In this document: piece by piece, positions 16,944 through 25,556 of the stretch
How positions within the stretch are numbered: position 1 is the first letter of the stretch
How the letters are laid out: each line of letters starts with the position of its first letter
From: Thermocaproicibacter sp036260805
GTDB lineage: Bacteria > Bacillota > Clostridia > Oscillospirales > Acutalibacteraceae
NCBI GenBank assembly: GCA_036260805.1
Contig: DATALZ010000084.1
Span: forward strand, 101,109 to 165,108
Direction of reading: 5' to 3'
DNA length: 64,000 nt
Position numbers and translations under genes: made by a program
The notes under the pieces: model-generated
Told to the model about the DNA's origin: nothing
The model's database searches: none
What the model saw: the letters and a program-made list of their open reading frames with translations, nothing else

Positions 16944-16963
16944 GAAGAGAACGGATTCTCTTC
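16944..16963 (+). promoter_or_regulatory. GGA-loop hairpin in flagellin 1 leader (putative CsrA site)
   Basis: An eight-base-pair stem GAAGAGAA/TTCTCTTC displays CGGA in the loop. GGA in a hairpin loop is the hallmark of CsrA binding sites, and a second GGA lies in the ribosome site (ATGGAGATG). The same hairpin occurs in the second flagellin leader with a compensatory G-C to A-T change at the outermost pair. Upstream and downstream of it are two further hairpins present in both leaders with different sequence. Confidence 0.65.
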
Positions 16964-17015
16964 TTAGCAATGCGCGAAACAGCGCAATATAAAAAATTAT
17001 GGAGATGAATTTATT

Positions 17016-18581
17016 ATGCGTATTCAACACAACATTAGTGCTCTTAACGCTGCAAACCGACTGAAGTCAAACGACAATGCTATCAGTAAAAACATTGCAA
17101 AGCTGTCTTCCGGCTACCGCATCAACAGCGCAGCTGATGACGCAGCAGGACTTGCAGTTTCCGAAAAAATGCGTGCCCAGATCAATGGGCTCAACCAGGC
17201 ACAGGACAATGCTCAGAACGGCATTGCACTTGTTCAGACAGCTGAAGGCGGCCTGAACGAAACAGAATCCATCCTCCAGAGAATGAACACCTTGGCCGTT
17301 GAATCCTCGAACGGTACTTACAAGAGCGACACAGACCGTGCCAACCTGAATAAAGAAATTGAAGCCCTGAAGTCAGAAGTTGACCGTATTTCCACATCCA
17401 CAAACTTCAACCAGATCAACCTGTTGGACGGCTCTCTGGGCGCAGGCGCAACAAATGGCATGTCGGCAACGGTACAGCTTGCTTCCGCAGTAACTGCCGC
17501 AGATACTATTCAGGCTGCATCAACCAATGAGTTTCAAATTACCACGAATGGCAACCTCGGTAACACTGGCGATGTTGTTTCTTATACTATAAGCTACACA
17601 GATTCTACTGGCGTTGCGAAATCTGTAACAGCGCTCTATACAGTTGTTGCCGGTGGTACCGACGATCAGGCATCTGTTGCAAGTGCTATTGTCACGAGCC
17701 TGAATGCCGACGCCGATTTCAGCGCAGCATTCACTCTTGCAACTACAGCAACCCCCGGCCAAGTTCAGTTTACTGCAAGGACAGCCGGTGTAAAAGGCGC
17801 TGCTGTTACCAATGTTCAGCAAACAGTAACAGGAACAAACGCCAGCGATGGTACTTTGGGCATAGAGACTCTTTCTAAGGGAGTAGACGCTTACGATAAG
17901 GTAACAGTTACTTCACTACAGGCATATAACGGTTCCAACGCTGACTCCTCAATCTTTACCGTTAACGGCGTGAAGTTTGCTTTTATTACATCTGCCGCAC
18001 TGGCTACGGGGCTTGGAACGGATGTCAACTATGTAGTGGGCTCAGGTGCCGGCGGCGCTATTCAGGCGGCTGATTCAACCGCGATGTCCAAGCTGATTAA
18101 CTCAAAAACCGGTTTAAGCACCACAGATGCAGCCGGCGTTATCAGCTTCCAGGCTTCAACCTCTACCAGCAGTGTTGTCGGTTCGCTGACCCTTCAGATT
18201 GGCTCTGATAACAAGGCTGACCAGCGCGTATCCCTTTCCGTGAAGGACATGAGCGCAAAGGGCCTCGGCATTGACAAGGTTTCCATTGCAACACAGGCTG
18301 ACGCCGAAGCAGCAATTGATACCATTAAGACTGCTATCAATACAGTTTCCGCTACACGCGCCGACCTCGGTGCTCTGCAGAACCGTTTGGAGCACACATC
18401 CAACAACCTGAGCACAATGAGCGAAAACCTTACTTCCGCAGAAAGCAACATCCGCGACGTGGATATGTCCGACGAGTACGTACAGTATTCGAAGAACCAG
18501 ATCCTTGCGCAGGCTGCTACTTCCATGTTGGCTCAGGCAAACTCCCAGCCGCAGAACGTTCTTACACTCCTCAAAGGCTGA
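17016..18581 (+). CDS. hag: Flagellin, copy 1
   Basis: A 521-residue flagellin. The D0/D1 core is conserved: MRIQHNISALNAANRL and SGYRINSAADDAAGLAVSE at the N-terminus, LGALQNRLEHTSNNL and NQILAQAATSMLAQANSQP at the C-terminus. About residues 150-400 form a Thr/Ser/Ala-rich variable domain that would face outward and could carry O-glycans. The ribosome site (ATGGAG) is modest and lies in a CsrA-type GGA context. The neighbour at 18889 is a near-identical tandem copy. The gene has its own sigma-28 promoter and terminator. Confidence 0.98.
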   Translation: MRIQHNISALNAANRLKSNDNAISKNIAKLSSGYRINSAADDAAGLAVSEKMRAQINGLNQAQDNAQNGIALVQTAEGGLNETESILQRMNTLAVESSNGTYKSDTDRANLNKEIEALKSEVDRISTSTNFNQINLLDGSLGAGATNGMSATVQLASAVTAADTIQAASTNEFQITTNGNLGNTGDVVSYTISYTDSTGVAKSVTALYTVVAGGTDDQASVASAIVTSLNADADFSAAFTLATTATPGQVQFTARTAGVKGAAVTNVQQTVTGTNASDGTLGIETLSKGVDAYDKVTVTSLQAYNGSNADSSIFTVNGVKFAFITSAALATGLGTDVNYVVGSGAGGAIQAADSTAMSKLINSKTGLSTTDAAGVISFQASTSTSSVVGSLTLQIGSDNKADQRVSLSVKDMSAKGLGIDKVSIATQADAEAAIDTIKTAINTVSATRADLGALQNRLEHTSNNLSTMSENLTSAESNIRDVDMSDEYVQYSKNQILAQAATSMLAQANSQPQNVLTLLKG

Positions 18582-18604
18582 TTATTTCTTCCAGATTATT
18601 TTAC

Positions 18605-18637
18605 AAGCCTCCTGCGAAAGCAGGGGGCCTTCTTTTT
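18605..18637 (+). terminator. Intrinsic terminator after flagellin 1
   Basis: A GC-rich stem (GCCTCCTGC/GCAGGGGGC) with a GAAA-type loop followed by TTCTTTTT. A similar terminator follows flagellin 2. Confidence 0.9.
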
Positions 18638-18692
18638 GTGTATTAGTAAATGCTTATTTATAAGAATTTTTTTAAAATATTATCTTACGGTA

Positions 18693-18719
18693 TAAAGTTT
18701 TAAAAACTCCCTCCGATAT
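18693..18719 (+). promoter_or_regulatory. Sigma-28 promoter of flagellin gene 2
   Basis: TAAA (18693-18696), 15-base spacer, TCCGATAT (18712-18719). Distance to the start codon (about 170 bp) and leader layout match flagellin 1. Confidence 0.87.
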
Positions 18720-18819
18720 ATATATTAGTTCCAAAAAAAGTAATTATTCTACAAACTTCGATTTTGCAGGGCCCGTAAAATCAAGCAGCGAGTAATACTT
18801 TTCCGGAATAAATCGACAG

Positions 18820-18839
18820 AAAGAGAACGGATTCTCTTT
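18820..18839 (+). promoter_or_regulatory. GGA-loop hairpin in flagellin 2 leader (putative CsrA site)
   Basis: Stem AAAGAGAA/TTCTCTTT with loop CGGA, the same architecture as in the flagellin 1 leader but with the outer pair changed from G-C to A-T on both sides. The ribosome site AAGGAGG downstream contains a second GGA. Confidence 0.65.
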
Positions 18840-18888
18840 TCCCGAATGCAGAATACTGCACGGGCAAAAATCAAGGAGGAAAATTTTT

Positions 18889-20454
18889 ATGCGTATTCAA
18901 CACAATATCAGCGCCCTTAACGCTGCTAACAGACTGAAGTCAAACGATAATTCCATCAGCAAAAACATTGCAAAGCTGTCTTCCGGTTACCGCATCAACA
19001 GCGCCGCCGATGATGCTGCAGGGCTTGCAGTTTCCGAAAAAATGCGCGCGCAGATCAACGGTCTGAACCAGGCACAGGACAATGCCCAGAACGGTATTTC
19101 TCTTGTTCAGACAGCTGAAGGCGGCCTGAACGAAACAGAGTCCATTCTCCAGAGAATGAACACACTGGCTGTTGAATCCTCGAACGGTACTTACAAGAGC
19201 GACACGGACCGTGCCAACCTGAACAAGGAAATTACAGCCCTGAAGTCCGAAGTTGACCGTATTTCCACATCCACAAACTTCAACCAGATCAATCTTCTCG
19301 ACGGTTCTCTGGGCGCAGGCGCATCAAATGGCATGGCTGCAACGGTACAGCTTGCTTCTGCTGTAACTGCTGCTGACACGATTCAGGCTTCTACAACCAA
19401 CAAGTTTCAAATCACCACGAACGGTAACATCGCCCACACTGGCGACGTTGTTTCTTATACTGTAAGCTACACTGATTCCAATGGCGTAGCAAAATCTGTA
19501 ACTGCGTCCTATTCAGTTGTTGCCGGTGGTACCGACGATCAGGCATCTGTTGCAAGCGCAATTGTTGCGAGCCTGAATGCCGATGCCGATTTCAGCGCGG
19601 CCTTCACCCTTGCGACCACATCAACCAAAGGTGAAATCCAGTTTACCGCCAGAGCAGCCGGCACAAAGGGCGCAGCCGTTGCCAATGTTAAGCAAACAGT
19701 AACAGGAACGAACGCCAGCGATGGTACTTTGGGTATATCCACCCTTACTAAGGGAGTAGATGCCTACGATAAGGTAACAGTTACTTCACTTCAGGCATAC
19801 AACGGCTCCAACGCTGACTCTGCCGTCTTTACCGTGAACGGTGTGAAGTTTGCTTTTGTTACATCTGCCTCACTGGCTACAAGTCTTGGCACAGATGTCA
19901 ACTATGTAGTCGGCACAGGTGTCGGCGGAGCTATCCAGGCAAGTGATTCAACCGCGATGTCCCATATGATTAACGCAAAAACCGGTTTAGCAACTACAGA
20001 TGCAGCCGGCGTTATCAGCTTCCAGGCTTCAACATCCACCAGCAGTGTTGTCGGTTCTCTTACCCTTCAGATTGGTTCCGATAACAAGGATGACCAGCGT
20101 GTATCCCTTTCCGTGAAGGATATGAGTTCGAAGGGTCTCGGCATCGACAAGGTTTCCATTGGAACACAGGACGACGCGAGAGCTGCTATTAATACCATTA
20201 AGACTGCTATCAACACAGTTTCTGCTACACGCGCTGACCTCGGTGCTCTGCAGAACCGTTTGGAGCACACTTCCAACAACCTGAGCACAATGAGCGAGAA
20301 CCTCACTTCCGCAGAAAGCAACATCCGCGACGTGGATATGTCCGACGAGTACGTACAGTATTCGAAGAATCAGATCCTTGCACAGGCTGCTACTTCCATG
20401 CTGGCTCAGGCAAATTCTCAGCCGCAGAGTGTTCTTACACTCCTCAAAGGCTGA
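18889..20454 (+). CDS. Flagellin, copy 2
   Basis: A 521-residue flagellin of the same length as copy 1 and nearly identical in the D0/D1 core. Substitutions are concentrated in the central domain, about residues 150-400 (for example NKFQITTNGNIAHTGD against NEFQITTNGNLGNTGD). It has a stronger ribosome site (AAGGAGG) than copy 1. Differences are mostly conservative, so both copies look functional and exported. Tandem copies in direct orientation are a substrate for recombination that would fuse or delete one gene. Confidence 0.98.
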   Translation: MRIQHNISALNAANRLKSNDNSISKNIAKLSSGYRINSAADDAAGLAVSEKMRAQINGLNQAQDNAQNGISLVQTAEGGLNETESILQRMNTLAVESSNGTYKSDTDRANLNKEITALKSEVDRISTSTNFNQINLLDGSLGAGASNGMAATVQLASAVTAADTIQASTTNKFQITTNGNIAHTGDVVSYTVSYTDSNGVAKSVTASYSVVAGGTDDQASVASAIVASLNADADFSAAFTLATTSTKGEIQFTARAAGTKGAAVANVKQTVTGTNASDGTLGISTLTKGVDAYDKVTVTSLQAYNGSNADSAVFTVNGVKFAFVTSASLATSLGTDVNYVVGTGVGGAIQASDSTAMSHMINAKTGLATTDAAGVISFQASTSTSSVVGSLTLQIGSDNKDDQRVSLSVKDMSSKGLGIDKVSIGTQDDARAAINTIKTAINTVSATRADLGALQNRLEHTSNNLSTMSENLTSAESNIRDVDMSDEYVQYSKNQILAQAATSMLAQANSQPQSVLTLLKG

Positions 20455-20474
20455 TTCGCTTTCCCAGTTTTTAC

Positions 20475-20507
20475 AAGCCTCCGGCTTTCGCCGGGGGCTT
20501 TCTTTTT
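20475..20507 (+). terminator. Intrinsic terminator after flagellin 2
   Basis: Stem AAGCCTCCGGC/GCCGGGGGCTT with a short loop followed by TTCTTTTT, closely like the flagellin 1 terminator. Confidence 0.9.
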
Positions 20508-20530
20508 ACCTTTCCGCTTTTTGGTAGCAG

Positions 20531-20560
20531 AAAAGGCTTCCCTTTTACAGGAAGCCTTTT
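20531..20560 (-). terminator. Terminator of the TPR glycosyltransferase gene
   Basis: A stem AAAAGGCTTCC/GGAAGCCTTTT of 11 pairs with an 8-base loop lies just past the stop of the minus-strand glycosyltransferase. T residues follow on either strand, so it may act in both directions and protect against convergent read-through. Confidence 0.8.
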
Positions 20561-20587
20561 GATGAAAATATTCGAAACGCCGGCTTT

Positions 20588-22798
20588 TTATTGGGGAAAA
20601 CGTGACGCCAGCTCCGCCATGGTGGGTTCCGTATGTGTCAATTTCCGAAAACGGAGAACGTCTTTGTCGTCGGGCATTAGTTTTGCGAGCTGCATGGTCA
20701 CCTGACCAGCCTGCTCTAAGTTGCCCTCAAGGATTAAGCTCTCTATTTTCTGCTTCACCTGTTTCGCAAGCGATGCAAATTCCTTTGCCTTCGCTTCCTG
20801 CAGGTTCTGTTCTCTCTCGAAACGCTCTAATATGAGGCTGATGGGTTTATCCATGATCGGATATTCTTTCAGAGCGGCGCGCAGATTCGCCAGATACCCG
20901 GCGTCATCAGCTTTCCGACGGGCATTCAGTGCCTCGCCAATATAATAGCCGAAACGGCAGGCGCGCGGCAAAGCGGCTATATTTGACGCTGTGTACATTT
21001 CTGGCCGATAAACAGAGCGAACATACTGTGCTGAATTCTCAGCATAGCTTTCAAACAGCTTTAAATAAGCTTCCGTATCCTCCCCGGCATCTTTTGATAA
21101 TATGGCACGTTCCAACAGACAGACAGACCAGTAAAGGCCTTTTGTGTTTTCAAATGAATATGAATCAAAATAGTTCGTGACCACATCCGCAAAATCGGTA
21201 TGCTGTTTTTGCATATTTACCGCAATCGACGGAAGGTCATCCGTATCCGTCTGTAACAGATATTGCATAATATTCAGCTTTTCGCGCATCGCATAATACA
21301 GAATGTCGGAATAATGAAAATTCCGCTCTTTCGGATTCCGGGCAAACCATTCCAAAACGGATACCGCCGTTTTTCGGTCTGCATCCAGTTCCGAAGCCCG
21401 CAAACTGTTGAGGACGATATAATCATCGTTTTCCGCCGTCTGGACCATAGCATGGCAAACATCTGAGACATGCTCAGGATGTTTTTGCAAATATGTTTCT
21501 GCGAAAGAGACAAAATTCTGTTTTTTCAGCGGGTCATGCAGGGCAATCACAGACTGATAATAATGAAAAATAAATGACGGATCATTTTTTGCATCAGCAA
21601 TGGCAAAGCAAAGCTGTAAACCAGCCGGATTCACTGCCGGAGCAAGCTTGAAGTCCAAGGAGTTCAAGTACTTCCCTGCTTCATCTGCCTTGCTTTGTGC
21701 CAAACTGCTCCAGCCCATGGAGAGAATAACATCCTGTCTGGCCTCCGGCGTAATGGAATCAAAGATGCCATACAATAATTCATTCTGATCCAGCTGACCG
21801 GCCTCATATTTCTGATATAGCCGCAAATATTCCTCACCATATCGCAGCGCATCCTCATCCCGCTTCAGCATTTGCGCGGCCATCTGCGCAATGCGAAAAT
21901 AGTCCAGATGAAAAATTCCCCTGTGTGGTTCTTCCTGCAAAAGCTGTTCAAAAGTTACAAGTAATTCCTGATATTCATGGAGTTTATAATAACTCCTAAG
22001 CATATTAGTCACGATCAACATCCAAAGCATCAGGTTTTTTTGCTTTTTTGCCACTTTTAAACCGTTTAAACAAGTTTCAATCGCCTTGTTATAATTATCT
22101 GCTCCAAAATATTGCGCACAAAGCTGTGCAATTGCTTTTAAGTCTTCCGGGTTTTCTCTTACTTCCTCCAGCAATAATTCCAAATTTCGTTTTAATTTTT
22201 GCTGGCGTTCCTCTTCACTGTGATAAATATAGCCATAGTGATTTACATAAGCACATAATTGTTTTGTAGGCTCCGTACGGGCAATATCTTCGTGAACCTT
22301 GTTTTTAAAATGAATTCCCTCATGCATTCTGAAAATACGGCAGGCATGAAAATCATTATATTTTTTTCCCTCAAAATCTGCATAGTTCCGCTGCAAATAT
22401 GCCGCCGTCCAATACCGGTCGCATTCACCGCTGTTGAAAAAGTCGATAATTTCCGTGACGTCGTCGAACCATTCGTCGCCGTCGATAAACATAAACCATT
22501 CACCGCGGGCCACGCTTAAACCTGTGTTTCTGGCAGCAGAGAAGTCCCCGCACCATTCAAAGTTAAGAATATGGTCGGTATGTTTTTTTACGATCTCCAG
22601 CGTTTTGTCCGTACTACCCGTATCGGTGATAATCAGCTCGCTCGGTACGGCTTCCAGCAGCGGTTTGAGGGAAGAAAGGCATTTATCCAGCGTCTTTTCT
22701 TCATTTTTTACAATCATTCCAATGGTAAGACGAATGTCATGCCCATGGAACGGGCCTTTGCCTTTCGGCACGCTTACTGTATGTAAATTCGCTTTCAT
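20588..22798 (-). CDS. Family 2 glycosyltransferase with long TPR-like C-terminal region
   Basis: A 736-residue protein. The GT-A domain occupies about residues 20-230: LTIGMIVKNEEKTLDKCL, the nucleotide-binding TDTGSTDKT, and the metal-binding FIDGDEWFDD near residue 110. The remaining 500 residues are helical repeats with TPR-like spacing (AIAQLCAQYFGADNYNKAIETCLNGL). The ATG at 22798 has AAAGGGG upstream; the TTG at 22834 does not. It lies convergent to the flagellin genes and carries its own sigma-28-like promoter, so it is probably the flagellin O-glycosyltransferase. Substrate sugar is unknown. Related proteins act on flagellins or on secreted peptides (SunS type). Confidence 0.88.
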   Translation of the reverse strand: MKANLHTVSVPKGKGPFHGHDIRLTIGMIVKNEEKTLDKCLSSLKPLLEAVPSELIITDTGSTDKTLEIVKKHTDHILNFEWCGDFSAARNTGLSVARGEWFMFIDGDEWFDDVTEIIDFFNSGECDRYWTAAYLQRNYADFEGKKYNDFHACRIFRMHEGIHFKNKVHEDIARTEPTKQLCAYVNHYGYIYHSEEERQQKLKRNLELLLEEVRENPEDLKAIAQLCAQYFGADNYNKAIETCLNGLKVAKKQKNLMLWMLIVTNMLRSYYKLHEYQELLVTFEQLLQEEPHRGIFHLDYFRIAQMAAQMLKRDEDALRYGEEYLRLYQKYEAGQLDQNELLYGIFDSITPEARQDVILSMGWSSLAQSKADEAGKYLNSLDFKLAPAVNPAGLQLCFAIADAKNDPSFIFHYYQSVIALHDPLKKQNFVSFAETYLQKHPEHVSDVCHAMVQTAENDDYIVLNSLRASELDADRKTAVSVLEWFARNPKERNFHYSDILYYAMREKLNIMQYLLQTDTDDLPSIAVNMQKQHTDFADVVTNYFDSYSFENTKGLYWSVCLLERAILSKDAGEDTEAYLKLFESYAENSAQYVRSVYRPEMYTASNIAALPRACRFGYYIGEALNARRKADDAGYLANLRAALKEYPIMDKPISLILERFEREQNLQEAKAKEFASLAKQVKQKIESLILEGNLEQAGQVTMQLAKLMPDDKDVLRFRKLTHTEPTMAELASRFPQ

Positions 22799-22844
22799 AT
22801 TAGGAATCCCCTTTATTTCGACAGAATAATACAAGTCATTATAT

Positions 22845-22871
22845 ATATCGGCTTGTGATCGGGATTTCTTA
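22845..22871 (-). promoter_or_regulatory. Sigma-28-like promoter of the TPR glycosyltransferase
   Basis: On the minus strand TAAG (22868-22871), exactly 15 bases, then a perfect GCCGATAT (22845-22852). Only the last base of the -35 departs from consensus. It lies 47 bp upstream of the glycosyltransferase ATG. Confidence 0.8.
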
Positions 22872-22944
22872 GCTGACCTGCATTTCCAAAAAATGATTCT
22901 TCATTTTACGATGGATCACCGCTTACACAGATGGAAAAATGTGT

Positions 22945-23003
22945 TATAATATAAATAGCGTTTTTACCTTTAAACAGAAAAGATTTCCACCGTAAAAACG
23001 CAT
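22945..23003 (+). promoter_or_regulatory. -10 element and leader inverted repeat upstream of the second glycosyltransferase
   Basis: TATAAT at 22945-22950 has no convincing -35 partner. It is followed by a ten-base inverted repeat, GCGTTTTTAC and GTAAAAACGC (about 22959-23003), with a loop of roughly 24 bases. A second palindrome (23011-23033) lies directly before the ribosome site. Confidence 0.5.
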
Positions 23004-23010
23004 TAGAAGA

Positions 23011-23033
23011 GTTTGAAACATACTTTTTCAAAC
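23011..23033 (+). repeat. 23-bp palindrome, copy 1
   Basis: GTTTGAAA, a seven-base centre, and TTTTCAAAC form a hairpin 17 bp upstream of the glycosyltransferase ATG. Similar copies lie at 48683-48705 and 50090-50112. Confidence 0.55.
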
Positions 23034-23049
23034 AGAAAGGCATAGTCGT

Positions 23050-24078
23050 ATGATTCGTATCAGCGTCTGCATGATTGTAAAAAATGAAGAATCGGTTCTT
23101 GCCCGCTGTCTGGACAGCCTGGCAGGCATCGCTGACGAAATCATCATTGTGGACACCGGCTCTACGGATAACACAAAGGAAATCGCCGCGCGGTATACAT
23201 CCCGCATCTATGATTTCGCCTGGACGGGTAATTTTTCCGACGCGCGAAACTTTGCTTTTTCCAAAGCAACAATGGATTATATTTACTCAGCGGATGCAGA
23301 CGAGGTCATCGACGAAGAAAACCGGCGCAAGTTTCTGCTCTTAAAACAAAGCCTGTCTCCGGATGCGGATATTGTACAGATGAGCTATGCCAACCAGATG
23401 CAGTACAACACTGCCTACAATTTTGATGCAGAACTCCGCCCAAAGCTTTTTCGCAGACTGCGGACTTTTCATTGGATTGACCCTGTCCATGAAACCGTCG
23501 ATCTTAACGTCCACGTGATTAACAGCGATATTACGATTCTGCATATGCCGGAAAATCTGCATTCTTCCCGCGATTTTTCCGTACTTGAAGCTGCTGCGGC
23601 AAAAGGGCCGCTCAGTGAACGGCTTTCCCGCATGTACGCAAAGGAGCTTTTTATCAGCGGTGCCGACCGCGATTTTCTGGCTGCTTTCCCCTATTTTGAA
23701 TCAATCCTTCACGACGAAAACCGAAGTATGGATGAGGTTCGTATCGCGCAGTGTGTCGCGGTACGCGGAGCAAGGCTGAAAGGGGATGCGGTTATGATGT
23801 TCAAAACGGCTTTAAAAAACGTGATTTCAAGCCCGTGTGCGGAGGTCTGCTGCGAACTGGGCGCTTATTTTGAAGCATCCGGTGATTATGAAGAAGCGGC
23901 AACGTGGTTTTATACCGCCGCTTTCGGTGCGCAGAGCGAACTGAACATTCATACCTCCGGAGATGTCCCTTTGCAGCGTCTTGCAGAATGCTACAAAAGA
24001 CTCGGTTTTTCGGATGAGGCGTTAAAATACCGCACTCAGGCTGAAAACTGGGTACTGCCGCAGCCCGAAAAATCATAA
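23050..24078 (+). CDS. Family 2 glycosyltransferase
   Basis: A 342-residue glycosyltransferase. The GT-A fold motifs are at the N-terminus: ISVCMIVKNEESVLARCL, IIIVDTGSTDNTKEIA, and the metal-binding YSADADEVID near residue 80. A VHETVDL element near 160 follows. The C-terminal half is helical. Its N-terminal domain resembles the first domain of the TPR glycosyltransferase transcribed divergently next door, suggesting joint action on the same acceptor, probably flagellin. No membrane helix. GAAAGGC precedes the ATG. Sugar and acceptor are not determined by the sequence. Confidence 0.9.
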   Translation: MIRISVCMIVKNEESVLARCLDSLAGIADEIIIVDTGSTDNTKEIAARYTSRIYDFAWTGNFSDARNFAFSKATMDYIYSADADEVIDEENRRKFLLLKQSLSPDADIVQMSYANQMQYNTAYNFDAELRPKLFRRLRTFHWIDPVHETVDLNVHVINSDITILHMPENLHSSRDFSVLEAAAAKGPLSERLSRMYAKELFISGADRDFLAAFPYFESILHDENRSMDEVRIAQCVAVRGARLKGDAVMMFKTALKNVISSPCAEVCCELGAYFEASGDYEEAATWFYTAAFGAQSELNIHTSGDVPLQRLAECYKRLGFSDEALKYRTQAENWVLPQPEKS

Positions 24079-24238
24079 ATTTGCAATCTGTTCATAAAAT
24101 GTTTACCATTAAGCATAATAGGTATGATATCTTTCTCATAAAGTATGCATATGCTAACTGAAACAAAAGAAGTGTTGCGCCATCGGTCAGGTATCGAAAT
24201 GCGCAATTTCACAACTCAATTCAGAAAGGAATGAGATT

Positions 24239-25522
24239 ATGCAAAGTTTTAAAATTATTGGTGTAAAAGGTATGGAAATTCTGGATTCCCGCGGAAACCC
24301 TACGGTTGAAGCGACCGTGAAACTTGAAAACGGAGTAACGGGAACAGCTGCCGTTCCAAGCGGCGCATCCACCGGAACATTTGAAGCCCTTGAGCTCCGT
24401 GACGGAGACAAAACCCGCTTCGGCGGAAAAGGCGTTACCAAGGCGGTAGACAATATTGACCAGTGTATCAGCGAAGTAATTATCGGTCTGGATGCAACCG
24501 ACACCGCCGCAGTGGACAGCACAATTTTAGCGATTGACGGTACCGGGGACAAATCCAAATTAGGTGCGAACGCAATTCTGGCCGTTTCTCTTGCAGCCGC
24601 AAAAGCGGGTGCAAACGCGCTAGGAATCCCGCTGTACCGTTTCATCGGCGGAGTCAGCGCAGACACGCTTCCTGTACCGATGATGAATATTCTAAACGGC
24701 GGCGCACATGCGGCCAACAACATCGATATTCAGGAATTTATGATTATGCCGGTCGGCGCGCCAAGTTTTTCGGAAGGCCTGCGCTGGTGCACCGAGGTAT
24801 TCCATAAGCTTGCCGAAATTTTAAAGGCAAAAGGGCTTTCTACCGCTGTCGGTGATGAAGGTGGGTATGCGCCTAACCTGAATACCGACACGGAAGCGAT
24901 TGAATTAATTCTGGAAGCCGTGAGTGCTGCTGGATATAAGCCGGGGAAAGATTTTGTTCTTGCCATAGACGCCGCTTCCAGCGAATGGGTCGGAGCAGAC
25001 GGCTACACCCTGCCAAAACACAAGACGCATTACACAACCGACCAGATGATTTCTTACTGGGAAGATCTTGTAACAAAATACCCGATTCACTCCCTGGAAG
25101 ACCCGCTTGGCGAGGAAGATTGGCAGGGCTGGGCAAAAATCACGGAACAGCTGGGCAAGAAAGTGCAGCTCGTGGGTGACGACCTCTTTGTCACCAATAC
25201 CGGTCGGCTGGAACGAGGCATCACGATGGGATGCGGCAACTCCATTTTGATTAAGCTGAACCAGATCGGTTCCCTGAGCGAGACCATCAACGCCATACGA
25301 ATGGCGAAACGTGCCAACTATACGGCGGTAATCTCCCACCGCTCCGGAGAAACCGAAGACACAACCATCGCAGACCTTGCTGTAGCGCTTAACGCTGGAC
25401 AGATCAAGACCGGCGCCCCAAGCCGCAGCGAACGCGTTGCCAAATACAACCGTTTGCTTCATATTGAGCGAGAACTGAAAGCCGGCGCAAGATATCCCGG
25501 AATCAAATGCTTTAACCAGTAA
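24239..25522 (+). CDS. eno: Enolase (phosphopyruvate hydratase)
   Basis: A 427-residue enolase, which interconverts 2-phosphoglycerate and phosphoenolpyruvate in glycolysis. Visible features: EILDSRGNPTVEATV at the N-terminus, the flexible loop SGASTGTFEALELRD, the Mg-binding Asp in LAIDAASSEW (about residue 240), Glu in SLEDPLGEEDW (about 287), Asp in LVGDDLFVTN (about 314), and the signature ILIKLNQIGSLSE near 335. AAAGGAATGAG precedes the ATG. It is monocistronic, with a terminator right after the stop. Its placement among flagellar and chemotaxis genes is unusual but has no visible functional meaning. Confidence 0.98.
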   Translation: MQSFKIIGVKGMEILDSRGNPTVEATVKLENGVTGTAAVPSGASTGTFEALELRDGDKTRFGGKGVTKAVDNIDQCISEVIIGLDATDTAAVDSTILAIDGTGDKSKLGANAILAVSLAAAKAGANALGIPLYRFIGGVSADTLPVPMMNILNGGAHAANNIDIQEFMIMPVGAPSFSEGLRWCTEVFHKLAEILKAKGLSTAVGDEGGYAPNLNTDTEAIELILEAVSAAGYKPGKDFVLAIDAASSEWVGADGYTLPKHKTHYTTDQMISYWEDLVTKYPIHSLEDPLGEEDWQGWAKITEQLGKKVQLVGDDLFVTNTGRLERGITMGCGNSILIKLNQIGSLSETINAIRMAKRANYTAVISHRSGETEDTTIADLAVALNAGQIKTGAPSRSERVAKYNRLLHIERELKAGARYPGIKCFNQ

Positions 25523-25524
25523 CA

Positions 25525-25556
25525 AATATCCCCCGGTAAAAAACCGGGGGATATCT
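25525..25556. terminator. Bidirectional terminator between enolase and chemoreceptor 1
   Basis: A perfect stem ATATCCCCCGGT/ACCGGGGGATAT with a five-base A-rich loop, serving the convergent genes on either side. One flank touches the chemoreceptor stop codon. Confidence 0.92.
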
